Positions 36,523-44,772 of a stretch of 64,000 bases of DNA are shown piece by piece. The notes beneath the pieces are model-generated. The model saw only the letters and a list, made by a program, of their open reading frames with translations. It had not been told where the DNA came from and did no database searches. Made by a program: the position numbers and the translations under genes. The stretch is from NCBI RefSeq assembly GCF_004349355.1, contig NZ_SMFK01000002.1, forward strand, positions 372,001-436,000. Direction: 5' to 3'. This stretch comes from Flavobacterium cellulosilyticum. Lineage in GTDB: Bacteria > Bacteroidota > Bacteroidia > Flavobacteriales > Flavobacteriaceae. Position 1 is the stretch's first letter; each line of letters starts with the position of its first letter.

Positions 36523-36936
36523 ATGAAAAAAATAATTTTAGTTTTTACCATTTTAATAAGCGGCATTGTAAGTGCTCAAAAAGTGAATCTAACTGTTGAA
36601 CTATCGGGTTTTAAAAATAACGATGGAAAAGCGCATGTGGGATTGTACAATGCCGAAGGAAAGTTTCTAAAAGAAGCTTATCAAGGGGAAATCTCAGCAC
36701 TTAAAGGATTGAAAGCCGCAGCAGTATTCAATAATTTAGCTGTTGGCGAATATGCTGTTTCTGTTTTTCATGATGAGAACAATAGCGGAATTCTAGAACG
36801 AGGAACATTTGGTATCCCAAAAGAAGATGTAGCCTGCTCTAATAATGCAAAAGCGTTTATGGGGCCACCAAAATATAGCGATGCAAAATTCATGCTATCA
36901 AAGGATAAAACAATTTCAATAACTTTAAATAATTAA
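36523..36936 (+). CDS. DUF2141 family exported protein
   Basis: 137 residues: signal peptide (ILISGIVSAQ, cleavage after ~18) and one beta-sandwich domain with the DUF2141 signature VELSGFKNNDGKAHVGLYN, GEYAVSVFHDENNSG and ERGTFGIPKEDVACSNNA. These periplasmic or outer-membrane-associated proteins have no known function and often accompany TonB receptors. The next gene begins 4 bp after the stop, so they are co-transcribed. Confidence 0.93.
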   Translation: MKKIILVFTILISGIVSAQKVNLTVELSGFKNNDGKAHVGLYNAEGKFLKEAYQGEISALKGLKAAAVFNNLAVGEYAVSVFHDENNSGILERGTFGIPKEDVACSNNAKAFMGPPKYSDAKFMLSKDKTISITLNN

Positions 36937-36940
36937 AAAA

Positions 36941-37561
36941 ATGATTAAACTTGTAACAATATTAGCGCTGTTTATTTGTAGTTTAGTTTCGGCTCAAACA
37001 CAATATGAACAAGGAATGACCAAAGCATTAGGGCTTTGGAATGAAGGAAAAGTATCAGAATCGACTGCTTTATTTGAAAGAATAGCTTTAGTAGAAAAAG
37101 ACAATTGGCTTCCCAATTATTATATTGCATTGATGAATTCAACGGCTGCTTTTGGTGTAAAAGACAAAGATAAAATGATGGCAATGATTGATAAAGCCCA
37201 AACAGCATTGGATGTTGAGACTCTTAAAAATCCAAATAATCCTGAATTAATGGTGGTTCAAGCCTTGATAAACACCGTTTGGATTGTTTTTGATCCAATG
37301 ACAAACGGACAAAAATATTCGCCTAAAACAATGGAATTATATCAAAAAGCCCTGGCAATTGCACCAGAAAACCCAAGAGTAATTGCATCAAAAGCGGAGT
37401 TTGAAATTGGAGCAGCAGCTTTTTGGGGAAAGGATACAAAATTAATGTGTAATGAAATAAAGAGAGCGATTCCCCTTTTTGAAAATGAAAAACTGGAAAC
37501 TCCTTTTTCGCCAAAATGGGGATTAGATCGAGCGCAAGAATTATTGAAAAATTGTAAATAA
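36941..37561 (+). CDS. Exported TPR-like protein of unknown function
   Basis: 206 residues with a signal peptide (ALFICSLVSAQ) and helical repeat character: QGMTKALGLWNEGKVSESTA, LPNYYIALMNSTAAFG, ELYQKALAIAPENPRVIAS. This spacing fits tetratricopeptide repeats, so it probably is a periplasmic protein-interaction scaffold. It sits 4 bp after the DUF2141 gene and 21 bp before the sensor kinase gene, linking the receptor genes with the signalling genes in one likely operon. Confidence 0.82.
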   Translation: MIKLVTILALFICSLVSAQTQYEQGMTKALGLWNEGKVSESTALFERIALVEKDNWLPNYYIALMNSTAAFGVKDKDKMMAMIDKAQTALDVETLKNPNNPELMVVQALINTVWIVFDPMTNGQKYSPKTMELYQKALAIAPENPRVIASKAEFEIGAAAFWGKDTKLMCNEIKRAIPLFENEKLETPFSPKWGLDRAQELLKNCK

Positions 37562-37582
37562 ATTTAGAAATACAATAAAAAA

Positions 37583-38920
37583 ATGAACCGATTTATAAAA
37601 GAATTTCCGCGAAATCTCATCCTTGGTATTGTATTATTTGTAGTGCTACTATTCGTGAATTTTCTTTTTGGTAATAAAATCGAGTTTAATAATGAATTTA
37701 CGGTTTCTTTTGGATATACATTATTATATACATTTTCGCTTTCGTATGCCAACTCATGGGTTTTTTGTTCTTTGGACAACTATTTTGGAAAAGATAGGTT
37801 TACAATAAAACGATTGATTTTTGGGTTTTTAGGTTCCTTTTTTATATCGATGTTGGTTGTTTTTATATTGCGCATTTTTCAAGAAGTAATAATGAACGAC
37901 AAAACATTTGGGGATTATTTAGCACATGAAACGCCAAGTTATTATGTGGTTTCAATGATTATCACCTTTTTTGTTAGTTTGTCTTTTTATACTATTCATT
38001 TTTATAAATCGTACCAAGAAAATAAAGTACAAGAACAAAAGATTATTGCAGGAACTGCAAATGCTAAATTCGAGAGTTTAAAAAACCAAATTGACCCTCA
38101 TTTTTTGTTCAATAGTTTGAATGTGTTGAGTTCCTTGATTGAAGAAAACCCAGAAAACGCCCAAAAATTCACCACGTCCTTGTCTAAAATTTATCGGTAT
38201 GTTTTAGAACAAAAAGACAAGGAATTAGTTTCTGTTGAAGAAGAATTGGCTTTCGCCAAAACCTATATGAACCTCTTGAAAATGCGTTTTGAAAATAGTT
38301 TGTTTTATGAATTACCATCAAAAAAAGCTATACCAGAAGCCAAAGTGGTTCCATTATCATTGCAATTGCTATTAGAAAATACAGTTAAACATAATGTAGT
38401 AAGCGAGCAACGTCCTTTGCACATTCGAATATATATTGAAGGGAATTATTTGGTTATTCAGAATGATTTTCAAAAAAAAGAAATCTTACAAGATCGAAAA
38501 GGAGTCGGTTTACAAAACATCATCGATCGTTACGGGATTATCACGAAAAGAAAAGTCTTGATTGAACAAAACGACCAAACATTCTCAGTCAAAATTCCAA
38601 TTTTGACTAAAAAAATTACAGTTATGGAAACAACAATAAATTATAACGAAAACAACGCTTATTTTAGAGCTAAGAAGCGGGTGAATCAACTCAAAGGATT
38701 TTATGGTAGCTTAATCTCGTATTGTTTTGTCATTCCTTTTTTGATTTTTATCAACTTACGATTTTCTCCACAATTTCATTGGTTTTGGTTTTCTGCAGCC
38801 GGTTGGGGATTTGGTTTAATAATGCACGCTTTTAAAGTTTTTGGATACGGTTCGACTTGGGAAGAACGCAAAATTCAAGAAATATTAAAAAAAGAGAACG
38901 ACAAACAGCATTGGAAGTAA
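37583..38920 (+). CDS. LytS/YehU-type sensor histidine kinase fused to a C-terminal 2TM domain
   Basis: 445 residues. Four membrane helices (about 10-30, 45-65, 75-100, 120-142), then the His_kinase domain (QIDPHFLFNSLNVLSSLIEE, phospho-acceptor His at about 172) and an HATPase region (LQLLLENTVKHN, RKGVGLQNIIDRYG). From about residue 348 a Met opens a 2TM domain (AYFRAKKRVNQLKGFYGSLI, GWGFGLIMHAFKVFG, TWEERKIQEIL). The same 2TM domain is encoded by the next two genes. The cognate regulator is most likely the LytTR protein at 39735. Signal unknown. Confidence 0.92.
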   Translation: MNRFIKEFPRNLILGIVLFVVLLFVNFLFGNKIEFNNEFTVSFGYTLLYTFSLSYANSWVFCSLDNYFGKDRFTIKRLIFGFLGSFFISMLVVFILRIFQEVIMNDKTFGDYLAHETPSYYVVSMIITFFVSLSFYTIHFYKSYQENKVQEQKIIAGTANAKFESLKNQIDPHFLFNSLNVLSSLIEENPENAQKFTTSLSKIYRYVLEQKDKELVSVEEELAFAKTYMNLLKMRFENSLFYELPSKKAIPEAKVVPLSLQLLLENTVKHNVVSEQRPLHIRIYIEGNYLVIQNDFQKKEILQDRKGVGLQNIIDRYGIITKRKVLIEQNDQTFSVKIPILTKKITVMETTINYNENNAYFRAKKRVNQLKGFYGSLISYCFVIPFLIFINLRFSPQFHWFWFSAAGWGFGLIMHAFKVFGYGSTWEERKIQEILKKENDKQHWK

Positions 38921-38938
38921 ACTTTTAATACAGGAAAA

Positions 38939-39247
38939 ATGGAAAAGCAATATAACGTCAAAGAAATTCGATACGCAAAAGCACAAAAAAAAGTCGATGA
39001 AATAAAAGGGTTTTATGGCCATTTAGCCTCTTATCTTACTGTAAATGGAACTCTTTTAGTTATAAACCTACTTACTTCTCCAGAACATTTATGGTTTTTC
39101 TGGCCTTTATTTGGTTGGGGAATTGGAGTAGCAATTCATGGAATGAAAGTCTTTAATTATTTGCCTTTTCTTGGTAAAGACTGGGAAGAGAAGAAAATGA
39201 AAGAGTTTATGGAGGAAGAGAAGTCGAATAAAAATAATTGGGAATAA
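38939..39247 (+). CDS. 2TM domain protein (102 aa)
   Basis: A stand-alone 2TM domain: AKAQKKVDEIKGFYGHLASY, helix 1 LTVNGTLLVINLL, helix 2 FFWPLFGWGIGVAIHGMKVF, and the family's DWEEKKMKEFMEEE tail. Homologous to the C-terminus of the preceding kinase and to the next gene; 18 bp and 16 bp gaps indicate co-translation. Family role unknown; probably a partner or decoy of the kinase membrane part (inference). Confidence 0.9.
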   Translation: MEKQYNVKEIRYAKAQKKVDEIKGFYGHLASYLTVNGTLLVINLLTSPEHLWFFWPLFGWGIGVAIHGMKVFNYLPFLGKDWEEKKMKEFMEEEKSNKNNWE

Positions 39248-39263
39248 TTTAAAGACAGAAATA

Positions 39264-39617
39264 ATGGGAAGATATTATAAAAGAGGGTTTGATGATGATC
39301 AATATGAAATTAATAATCCGGACGAACGGTATAACATGGCTTATAAGAGGGTGAAAAAGATAAAAGGATTCTATATTCACTTCTTGGTTTATATTCTTGT
39401 AAATGGGTTTATATTAGCTAGGAAATTTTATAAACACGGAGATGAGGATTTTTGGAATTGGGATACTTTTAGTACCGCTTTATTTTGGGGAATTGGTATA
39501 ATTGCACATGCGTCCTCAGTTTTTGGTAAAAATTTGTTTTTTGGAAAAAATTGGGAAGAAAGAAAAATTCAAGAGTTTTTGGAAAAAGATAAAGAACAAG
39601 AAAGGAAATGGGAGTGA
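39264..39617 (+). CDS. 2TM domain protein (117 aa)
   Basis: A third copy of the 2TM domain in this operon, with an acidic N-terminal extension (GFDDDQYEINNPDERYN) before YKRVKKIKGFYIHFLVYILV and ALFWGIGIIAHASSVFG and the NWEERKIQEFLEKD tail. 16 bp after the previous copy. After its stop come 117 bp with gatcag/ttcag low-complexity sequence before the LytTR gene. Tandem duplication is evident from the shared motif order. Confidence 0.9.
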   Translation: MGRYYKRGFDDDQYEINNPDERYNMAYKRVKKIKGFYIHFLVYILVNGFILARKFYKHGDEDFWNWDTFSTALFWGIGIIAHASSVFGKNLFFGKNWEERKIQEFLEKDKEQERKWE

Positions 39618-39660
39618 ATAGTCGTGATCAGTATTCAGTGATCAGATTTCAGCGTTCAGT
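39618..39660. repeat. gtgatcag/ttcagt low-complexity repeat
   Basis: Short imperfect repeats of gtgatcagtattca. The same motif recurs at 60023-60050 and in many copies at 61641-61735, always just after a stop codon. Confidence 0.65.
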
Positions 39661-39734
39661 AATCTGTAAGTTATAACTTTTAACCCATAAAGTATAACTC
39701 ATAACCTTTAGCTTCCAACCTCAAAATTTTAAAA

Positions 39735-40493
39735 ATGACAACAATTATAATCGAAGACGAAAAACCAGCGGCAAGATTGCTGCAACGCAAACTCGAAAAA
39801 CTCAATATCAAAGTAGGAGTGATGCTTCATTCGGTTGAAGAATCGATCGAATGGTTTACGAAAAATACACATCCAGATTTGATCTTTTTAGACATTCAAT
39901 TATCGGATGGTTTATCGTTTGAAATCTTCGAAAAAATCGAGATAAAAAGTGCCGTTATTTTCACTACTGCTTATGATGAATATGCATTAAAAGCATTCAA
40001 ATTAAACTCGATAGATTATCTTCTAAAACCCATCGATGAAGAGGATTTAGAATTGGCTGTTTCTAAATTTAAAATCCGTTTGCCAAAACCTGAATTGAAC
40101 CTGCAATTGGACTTTGATCAAATACGAAAAATGCTGTCAAATCCATTTGAAAAAAACTATAAAAAAAGATTTACTGTAAAAATAGGGCAGCACCTAAAAG
40201 TGATATTAAATGAAGAAATCGAATGTTTTTTCAGTGAAAATAAAGGGACATATATACATACTTTTGACAATAGAAATTACTTAGTTGAATCTACTTTAGA
40301 ACTTTTAGAGCAGGAATTAGACCCTAAAGATTTCTTCCGAATAAGTCGAAAATTCATCATACCTTTACTAGCGATAAAGGAGATTGTGGTTTTTTCTAAT
40401 TCAAGATTAAAAGTCATTTTACCTTCTTATAAAGAAGATGAAGTGATAGTTAGTAGAGAAAAGGTCTCGGTATTTAAAGGTTGGATCGGTTAA
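39735..40493 (+). CDS. LytTR family response regulator
   Basis: 252 residues. Receiver domain (EDEKPA at residues 7-12, phospho-acceptor Asp in LIFLDIQLSDG at about 54, Thr in FTTAYDEYALKAF, Lys in YLLKPID) followed by a LytTR DNA-binding domain (about 145-250: FTVKIGQHLKVILNEEIECF, DFFRISRKFIIPL, VIVSREKVSVFKGWIG). It should bind DNA as a dimer after phosphorylation by the LytS-type kinase encoded 0.8 kb upstream. Targets unknown; the TonB receptor operon in front is the natural candidate (inference). Confidence 0.94.
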   Translation: MTTIIIEDEKPAARLLQRKLEKLNIKVGVMLHSVEESIEWFTKNTHPDLIFLDIQLSDGLSFEIFEKIEIKSAVIFTTAYDEYALKAFKLNSIDYLLKPIDEEDLELAVSKFKIRLPKPELNLQLDFDQIRKMLSNPFEKNYKKRFTVKIGQHLKVILNEEIECFFSENKGTYIHTFDNRNYLVESTLELLEQELDPKDFFRISRKFIIPLLAIKEIVVFSNSRLKVILPSYKEDEVIVSREKVSVFKGWIG

Positions 40494-40903
40494 ATATTTT
40501 TATAAAGTAAGTGTATAAGTAATATTTTATAAATAACTGGTTATAAATAAAATGTAAAATAACTATAGATTATTTCTATCGTTATTTTTTTGTTTTTAAT
40601 GGTCAAAAAGCCTGTCTATTTTGTGAGCTTTTAGAAATAAATTTTGCCATTCCATTTCGATTGGATTGTTCCAGAAGGGAGTTGCTGTTTTAATATTAAA
40701 AAACATTTATTCGGTTTAAATTTTCTTCGTTTTTAGAAAAGTTTTTCATATAGTGTATTTGTTTTGATGCTTTTTGACGATTTTAAAATAAGGTAGTTTT
40801 TTAATTTATGTTTCCTTCTACAACTGATAATTTTTTGTTAATCAATTTTATTAAACTATATAAAGAATGTAACTTCGTCAAAATGATTTTTTAATTTTAT
40901 TCT
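40494..40903. other. Intergenic stretch without visible genes
   Basis: About 410 bp of AT-rich sequence between the LytTR regulator and the thioredoxin-like genes. I see no ORF with coding character, no strong hairpin and no repeat shared with other parts of the window. Confidence 0.6.
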
Positions 40904-41380
40904 ATGAAATATTTGTATTGCACCTTCCTTTTATTACTATTTTCTAATCAAATACATGCTCAAAAAGTAGTCGTTTATGATAGCTATTCTAAATTAGAAA
41001 CAGCTGTTTTGAATGATAAAAACACCACTTATGTAGTTAATTTTTGGGCAACTTGGTGCGCTCCTTGTGTGAAAGAATTACCCTATTTTGAGAAATTAAA
41101 CGCAGAAAATAAAAGCGTAAAAGTAGTACTTGTAAGCTTGGATTTTAAGAATCAATTTGAGTCCAAATTGCTGCCTTTTTTAGAGCGAAAAGCGATTGAA
41201 TCAGAAGTGGTTTTACTTACCGATAAATCGTATAATACTTGGCTTCCTTTAGTAGATAAAAAATGGTCAGGATCAATTCCGGCGACTTTAATTATCAAAA
41301 ATGGTAAGCGGGTTTTTGCAGAGCGGACTTTTTCTACTTACGATGAACTAAACGAATATGTGAACAAAATTATTAATTAA
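40904..41380 (+). CDS. Exported TlpA-like thioredoxin
   Basis: 158 residues. Signal peptide 1 to ~20 (SNQIHAQ) and a thioredoxin fold with active site WCAPC (Cys52 and Cys55) in VVNFWATWCAPCVKELPYF, and the cis-Pro in SGSIPATLII. TlpA/ResA-type proteins reduce disulfides in the periplasm, often for cytochrome c maturation. The next gene (13 bp downstream) encodes a second exported thioredoxin-like protein; the two are an operon. A redox role in the envelope is expected; the partner is unknown. Confidence 0.92.
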   Translation: MKYLYCTFLLLLFSNQIHAQKVVVYDSYSKLETAVLNDKNTTYVVNFWATWCAPCVKELPYFEKLNAENKSVKVVLVSLDFKNQFESKLLPFLERKAIESEVVLLTDKSYNTWLPLVDKKWSGSIPATLIIKNGKRVFAERTFSTYDELNEYVNKIIN

Positions 41381-41393
41381 ACTTTAGACAATT

Positions 41394-41993
41394 ATGAAAA
41401 TTCTATATTCTCTTTTGTTTTTCGTTACCACGTTTTTGGTTAGCGCAGTAACCCCTGCAAAGGGATATGCTCCTGGTGATAAAGCCACCGATTTTAAATT
41501 AAAATCAGTTGATGGCAAAATGTATAGCATGGCTGATTATAAAGACGCTAAAGGTTTTATTGTAGTTTTTACTTGTAATCATTGCCCATTTGCTAAGAAA
41601 TATGAAAATAGAATTAATGATTTGGCTAAAAAATACAAAACCAAAGGCTATATTTTGTTAGCTATAAATCCAAATGATCCAACTGAACAACCGGAAGATA
41701 GTTTCGACCTAATGAAAGTTAGAGCCAAAGAAAAAGGATTTGTGTTTCCGTATTTGTTCGATGACGGTCAAAAAATATATCCTCAATATGGAGCTACAAA
41801 AACCCCACACGTTTTCTTGTTAGATAAAAATAAAATTGTAAAATACATTGGAGCCATTGATGACAATGTAGATGATGCAAATGCAGTGAAAGAAAAATAT
41901 CTTGAAAATGCTATTGCAGCCTTAGAAAGCGGAAAATCTCCTTCGCCTGAAACTACCAAAGCAATTGGCTGTTCGATTAAAATGAAAAGATAA
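41394..41993 (+). CDS. Exported peroxiredoxin/thioredoxin-like protein with CNHCPFA active site
   Basis: 199 residues with a signal peptide (FVTTFLVSAVTPA) and an AhpC/TSA-like thioredoxin fold: GYAPGDKATDFKLKSVDGK, the CxxC site CNHCPFAKKY (Cys61 and Cys64), NPNDPTEQPEDSFD, and the cis-Pro region GATKTPHVFLLD. This redoxin subfamily is common in Bacteroidota. 13 bp after the TlpA-like gene; a bidirectional terminator follows at 42015-42050. Substrate unknown. Confidence 0.92.
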   Translation: MKILYSLLFFVTTFLVSAVTPAKGYAPGDKATDFKLKSVDGKMYSMADYKDAKGFIVVFTCNHCPFAKKYENRINDLAKKYKTKGYILLAINPNDPTEQPEDSFDLMKVRAKEKGFVFPYLFDDGQKIYPQYGATKTPHVFLLDKNKIVKYIGAIDDNVDDANAVKEKYLENAIAALESGKSPSPETTKAIGCSIKMKR

Positions 41994-42014
41994 AATAAGG
42001 CATTTAAAGTATTT

Positions 42015-42050
42015 AAAAAAGAGTAAAGACATTTCGTTTTTACTCTTTTT
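42015..42050 (+). terminator. Bidirectional terminator between convergent genes
   Basis: aaaaagagtaaa / tttactcttttt with a 11-nt loop, ending in a T-run; 22 bp after the redoxin stop. The right arm overlaps the stop codon (42040-42042) of the convergent phosphatidyltransferase gene. Confidence 0.8.
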
Positions 42051-42819
42051 GCGTTATACAAATACGTCTGATACTAATTAAAATAAAGATAAATACAGAA
42101 TAATATATAAAAAAGGGAATAACAAAATCGATCAAATTCAAGGATAACATTGCCGCAATTATCAGTAATTGAAAGCCCAAACCATAAATTGAAACGAAGG
42201 TCATAAACCAGTGAGGGAAAGTTTTTACCTTGTATGCTTCTGGGTCCAATAAATGAATAATTTTATCGAAAATACCGTATACAATGGTGTAAATTATAAA
42301 CATTAAATCGACTGTTTTTTGACTTTCACCCGCTAAAGCTCTAGGTGATTTTACTTCAAAAATTTTACTAGTTGCATCTCCGCCAACGGAATGATGTCTC
42401 ATTATTACATAATAATAATTATACAAAGTACCTTGTAATTGAATACAAAAAAAAGCAAGTAGTGTTATCCAAAAGGTGGTTTTAGAAATAGAACAGATAC
42501 TCATTAAAAAGAGAAAATTTAGAATAATGTCAAATACACTATCAAGGTATCTTCCCGTATAGGAAGGTGTGTTTTTTACTCTAGAAAGTTCCCCATCTAC
42601 AGCGTCAATAATTGATTTCAAAACGATAAAAATCCCAGCTAAAAAGTAGTGATGTTGTAAAATGAAATAAATAGCAATAAGGCCAGTAATGCCAAATACT
42701 AAAGTGACATGAATGGGAGTAACTCGCGTATTTTTTAACTGATTGGCGAATACTTTTGCAAAGGGACGCCCATAATCAGATAAGTCGAGAAATGTATCTT
42801 TAGCGGATAGTTTTGACAT
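42040..42819 (-). CDS. CDP-alcohol phosphatidyltransferase family protein
   Basis: 259 residues, about six membrane helices. The catalytic motif is DAVDGELSRVKNTPSYTG followed by RYLDSVFD (Asp72, Asp75, Gly76, Arg80, Gly89, Asp93, Asp97), matching D-x2-D-G-x2-A-R-x8-G-x3-D-x3-D with Ser instead of Ala at 79. Enzymes of this family join a CDP-activated lipid headgroup donor to an alcohol in the inner membrane. The exact alcohol (inositol, glycerol phosphate, or a sugar-alcohol) cannot be told. Single gene, convergent with the redoxin operon. Confidence 0.9.
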   Translation of the reverse strand: MSKLSAKDTFLDLSDYGRPFAKVFANQLKNTRVTPIHVTLVFGITGLIAIYFILQHHYFLAGIFIVLKSIIDAVDGELSRVKNTPSYTGRYLDSVFDIILNFLFLMSICSISKTTFWITLLAFFCIQLQGTLYNYYYVIMRHHSVGGDATSKIFEVKSPRALAGESQKTVDLMFIIYTIVYGIFDKIIHLLDPEAYKVKTFPHWFMTFVSIYGLGFQLLIIAAMLSLNLIDFVIPFFIYYSVFIFILISIRRICITQKE

Positions 42820-43114
42820 GTAGCTATGGTAAACAAATAGGTTGTGACAATATAGTCTTTTTATTCTTTAATTTTTCAAGGAGAAAAACTGGTATTGTAT
42901 TAATAGATAATTAAATAGTTTCCCTTGATAAGTTGTTTTCATTGTTTTTTCTAAACCATTTAGTAAATTAAGGCTTATTAAGAATTCGTTTAAACCTTAA
43001 TTTTCTTAATGGTTAAAGATTATGGCAATGAAAAAATTGTAATGCTTTTTTTTAAACAAATTCTTTTTTTAAATATATAACCAACGGTTTCAACCGTGGG
43101 ATGCAAATATGATT
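42820..43114. other. Intergenic region with one hairpin
   Basis: No gene is visible. Near 43082-43102 the sequence ccaacggtt-tca-aaccgtggg forms a 7-9-bp hairpin typical of short Bacteroidota palindromes; with the adjoining A/T-rich sequence it may terminate transcription of the heme A synthase gene. Confidence 0.5.
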
Positions 43115-44137
43115 TTATTTAGAAAATCGATGTAAATTATACGTCATTGCGGCCAATAAAAAGAAGGCAACTGCTTGGTGTGTAACTCCTAACCAAAGTG
43201 GAACATGAAATAAAAGCGTAAAAACACCTAATAAAAACTGAATAAAAACAATAATTACAAGGGAATTTACACCAGTTTTTTGTTGAATGCTAAGTGTATA
43301 ATTCTTACTTTTAAAATATAGCAGTACCATCAATCCAACAACAAAATAAGCCAATGTTCGGTGCACAAATTGAACGCCACTTTTTCCCTCTGTTAATCGC
43401 TCTAACCATGTATTTTTTTCTAAAATAATGCTTTCGTGAAAGAATTCACCATCACTCATTAACGGCCAGTGGTTGTGAATGAAACCCGCGTCTAAACCGG
43501 CAACAAATCCGCCATAAATGATTTGCACAAGCAAAAATAACAAAGCAATTCTACCTATCTTTCTTAAAGGGATAATTGGACTTTTTCTTTCAGGATATAT
43601 TAAATCTAATGCGACCCATAGCGTATAAGCAAAGGTGATAAAGGCAAAAGTAAGGTGTAACGATAAACGAAAATGACTTACATCGGGATTATCAATTAAT
43701 CCACTTCGTACCATAAACCAACCTAAAAAACCTTGAAGAGCTCCCATTCCTAAAAGAATGTAACATTTGCCTAATGTCGCTTTGTCAATTCTTTTCTTAA
43801 TGAAAAAATATACAAAAGGAATGATGAAAACAAAGCCTAGAATTCGGCCGATAAAGCGATGAAACCATTCCCAGAAATAAATAAATTTATAATCTGAAAG
43901 TGTAAAATCATTGTGAATGTTGATTTTTTGGTATTCAGGAAATTGTTTGTAGCGTTCAAATGTTTCCTGCCATTTGGCTTCGGTGAGCGGAGGAAATGTG
44001 TCAGTAACCAAATGCCAATCGGTCATTGAAAGTCCCGAATTGGTCAAACGAGTAATTCCGCCTACAACTACCATTACAAACACTAAAAAACAACCTGAAA
44101 GTAGCCAGATTATTACTGATTTATTTTTATTTTTCAT
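43115..44137 (-). CDS. ctaA: Heme A synthase (COX15/CtaA family)
   Basis: 340 residues with eight membrane helices. Signatures: VVGGITRLTNSGLSMTDWH (first heme region), FWEWFHRFIGRILG with the ligand His, SHFRLSLHLTFAFITFAYTL, AGLDAGFIHNHWPLM, VQFVHRTLAYFVVGL and GVTHQAVAFFLLAAM, giving the four conserved His of the family. It converts heme O to heme A for cytochrome aa3-type oxidase in the inner membrane. The frameshifted toxin gene ends 1 bp upstream on the same strand. No other oxidase genes are adjacent in this window. Confidence 0.96.
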   Translation of the reverse strand: MKNKNKSVIIWLLSGCFLVFVMVVVGGITRLTNSGLSMTDWHLVTDTFPPLTEAKWQETFERYKQFPEYQKINIHNDFTLSDYKFIYFWEWFHRFIGRILGFVFIIPFVYFFIKKRIDKATLGKCYILLGMGALQGFLGWFMVRSGLIDNPDVSHFRLSLHLTFAFITFAYTLWVALDLIYPERKSPIIPLRKIGRIALLFLLVQIIYGGFVAGLDAGFIHNHWPLMSDGEFFHESIILEKNTWLERLTEGKSGVQFVHRTLAYFVVGLMVLLYFKSKNYTLSIQQKTGVNSLVIIVFIQFLLGVFTLLFHVPLWLGVTHQAVAFFLLAAMTYNLHRFSK

Positions 44138-44138
44138 T

Positions 44139-44448
44139 TTATTTTATTGGAAAGTCTTGAGGGTTTTGGCGTGTGTCCCAGATGTCTAGGACAAATATAT
44201 GTGTGTCTGAAATTGAGTAAATAATTTCAAAATGACTTGCGATTTTTAGTCTAATATTTTGATTGTTAAGTTTTATTATGGAACTTTCTAGAAAAACTTT
44301 AAGTTGCTGCAATGATTCTTGAAACAGTAGATTTAATTTTTTGCTATAAATTTTTGATTTATTTCTCTTATTCCAATACAAAAAAAATAGAAGTTCTTGA
44401 TTCTAATGCAAAACTTGTCCAAACTATTATTCTTGCTGTTCGAACCAT
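44139..44448 (-). pseudogene. RelE/ParE-family toxin, frameshifted in a homopolymer
   Basis: The antitoxin gene overlaps an ATG at 44446-44448 that reads MVRTARIIVWTSFALESRTS, a typical ParE N-terminus. The frame is lost at a run of eight T (minus strand; plus 44380-44387); one more T would join it to FLYWNKRNKSKIYSKKLNLL and the C-terminus HFEIIYSISDTHIFVLDIWD, giving ~102 residues. As it stands only a C-terminal piece can be translated from a poor TTG start (44381). ParE toxins poison gyrase or cleave mRNA; here the toxin is probably inactive unless the tract varies. Confidence 0.82.
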
Positions 44449-44717
44449 TTTTCTATTTCAATTTGAGCTTCTTCATCAGAAATATAATCCCCGTTTTCCA
44501 CTTGTTGTAAAGCAATATTTATTTTTCGTTGTTCTTCTGTCGAAAAAATTCTAACACTTTCATATTTCATTGCTGATTCATTAATTAAAGTTGGGTTTTC
44601 ATCTAGATCAGTATAGTTTTTATCATTTAATAAAGCGCTGATTTTTAACAATAAAACACGATCATTAATGCTAATTATTTTTGCTATCAATTCTAATTTT
44701 AAGTCGTCTGTACTCAT
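44427..44717 (-). CDS. Antitoxin of a type II toxin-antitoxin pair
   Basis: 96 residues, helical and acidic: MSTDDLKLELIAKIISINDR, VLLLKISALLND, FSTEEQRKINIALQQVENGD, ISDEEAQIEIEKWFEQQE. It overlaps the ParE-type reading frame by 22 bp, the usual antitoxin-first arrangement. The C-terminus (EEAQIEIEKW) is the typical toxin-wrapping helix. No DNA-binding fold is obvious, but the N-terminal helices may dimerise on DNA. Intact while its toxin is frameshifted. Confidence 0.85.
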   Translation of the reverse strand: MSTDDLKLELIAKIISINDRVLLLKISALLNDKNYTDLDENPTLINESAMKYESVRIFSTEEQRKINIALQQVENGDYISDEEAQIEIEKWFEQQE

Positions 44718-44772
44718 AATCTAAATTTTTATAAAAATAAGAATTTTTTGAATAACGAAGTATAAACAATTC

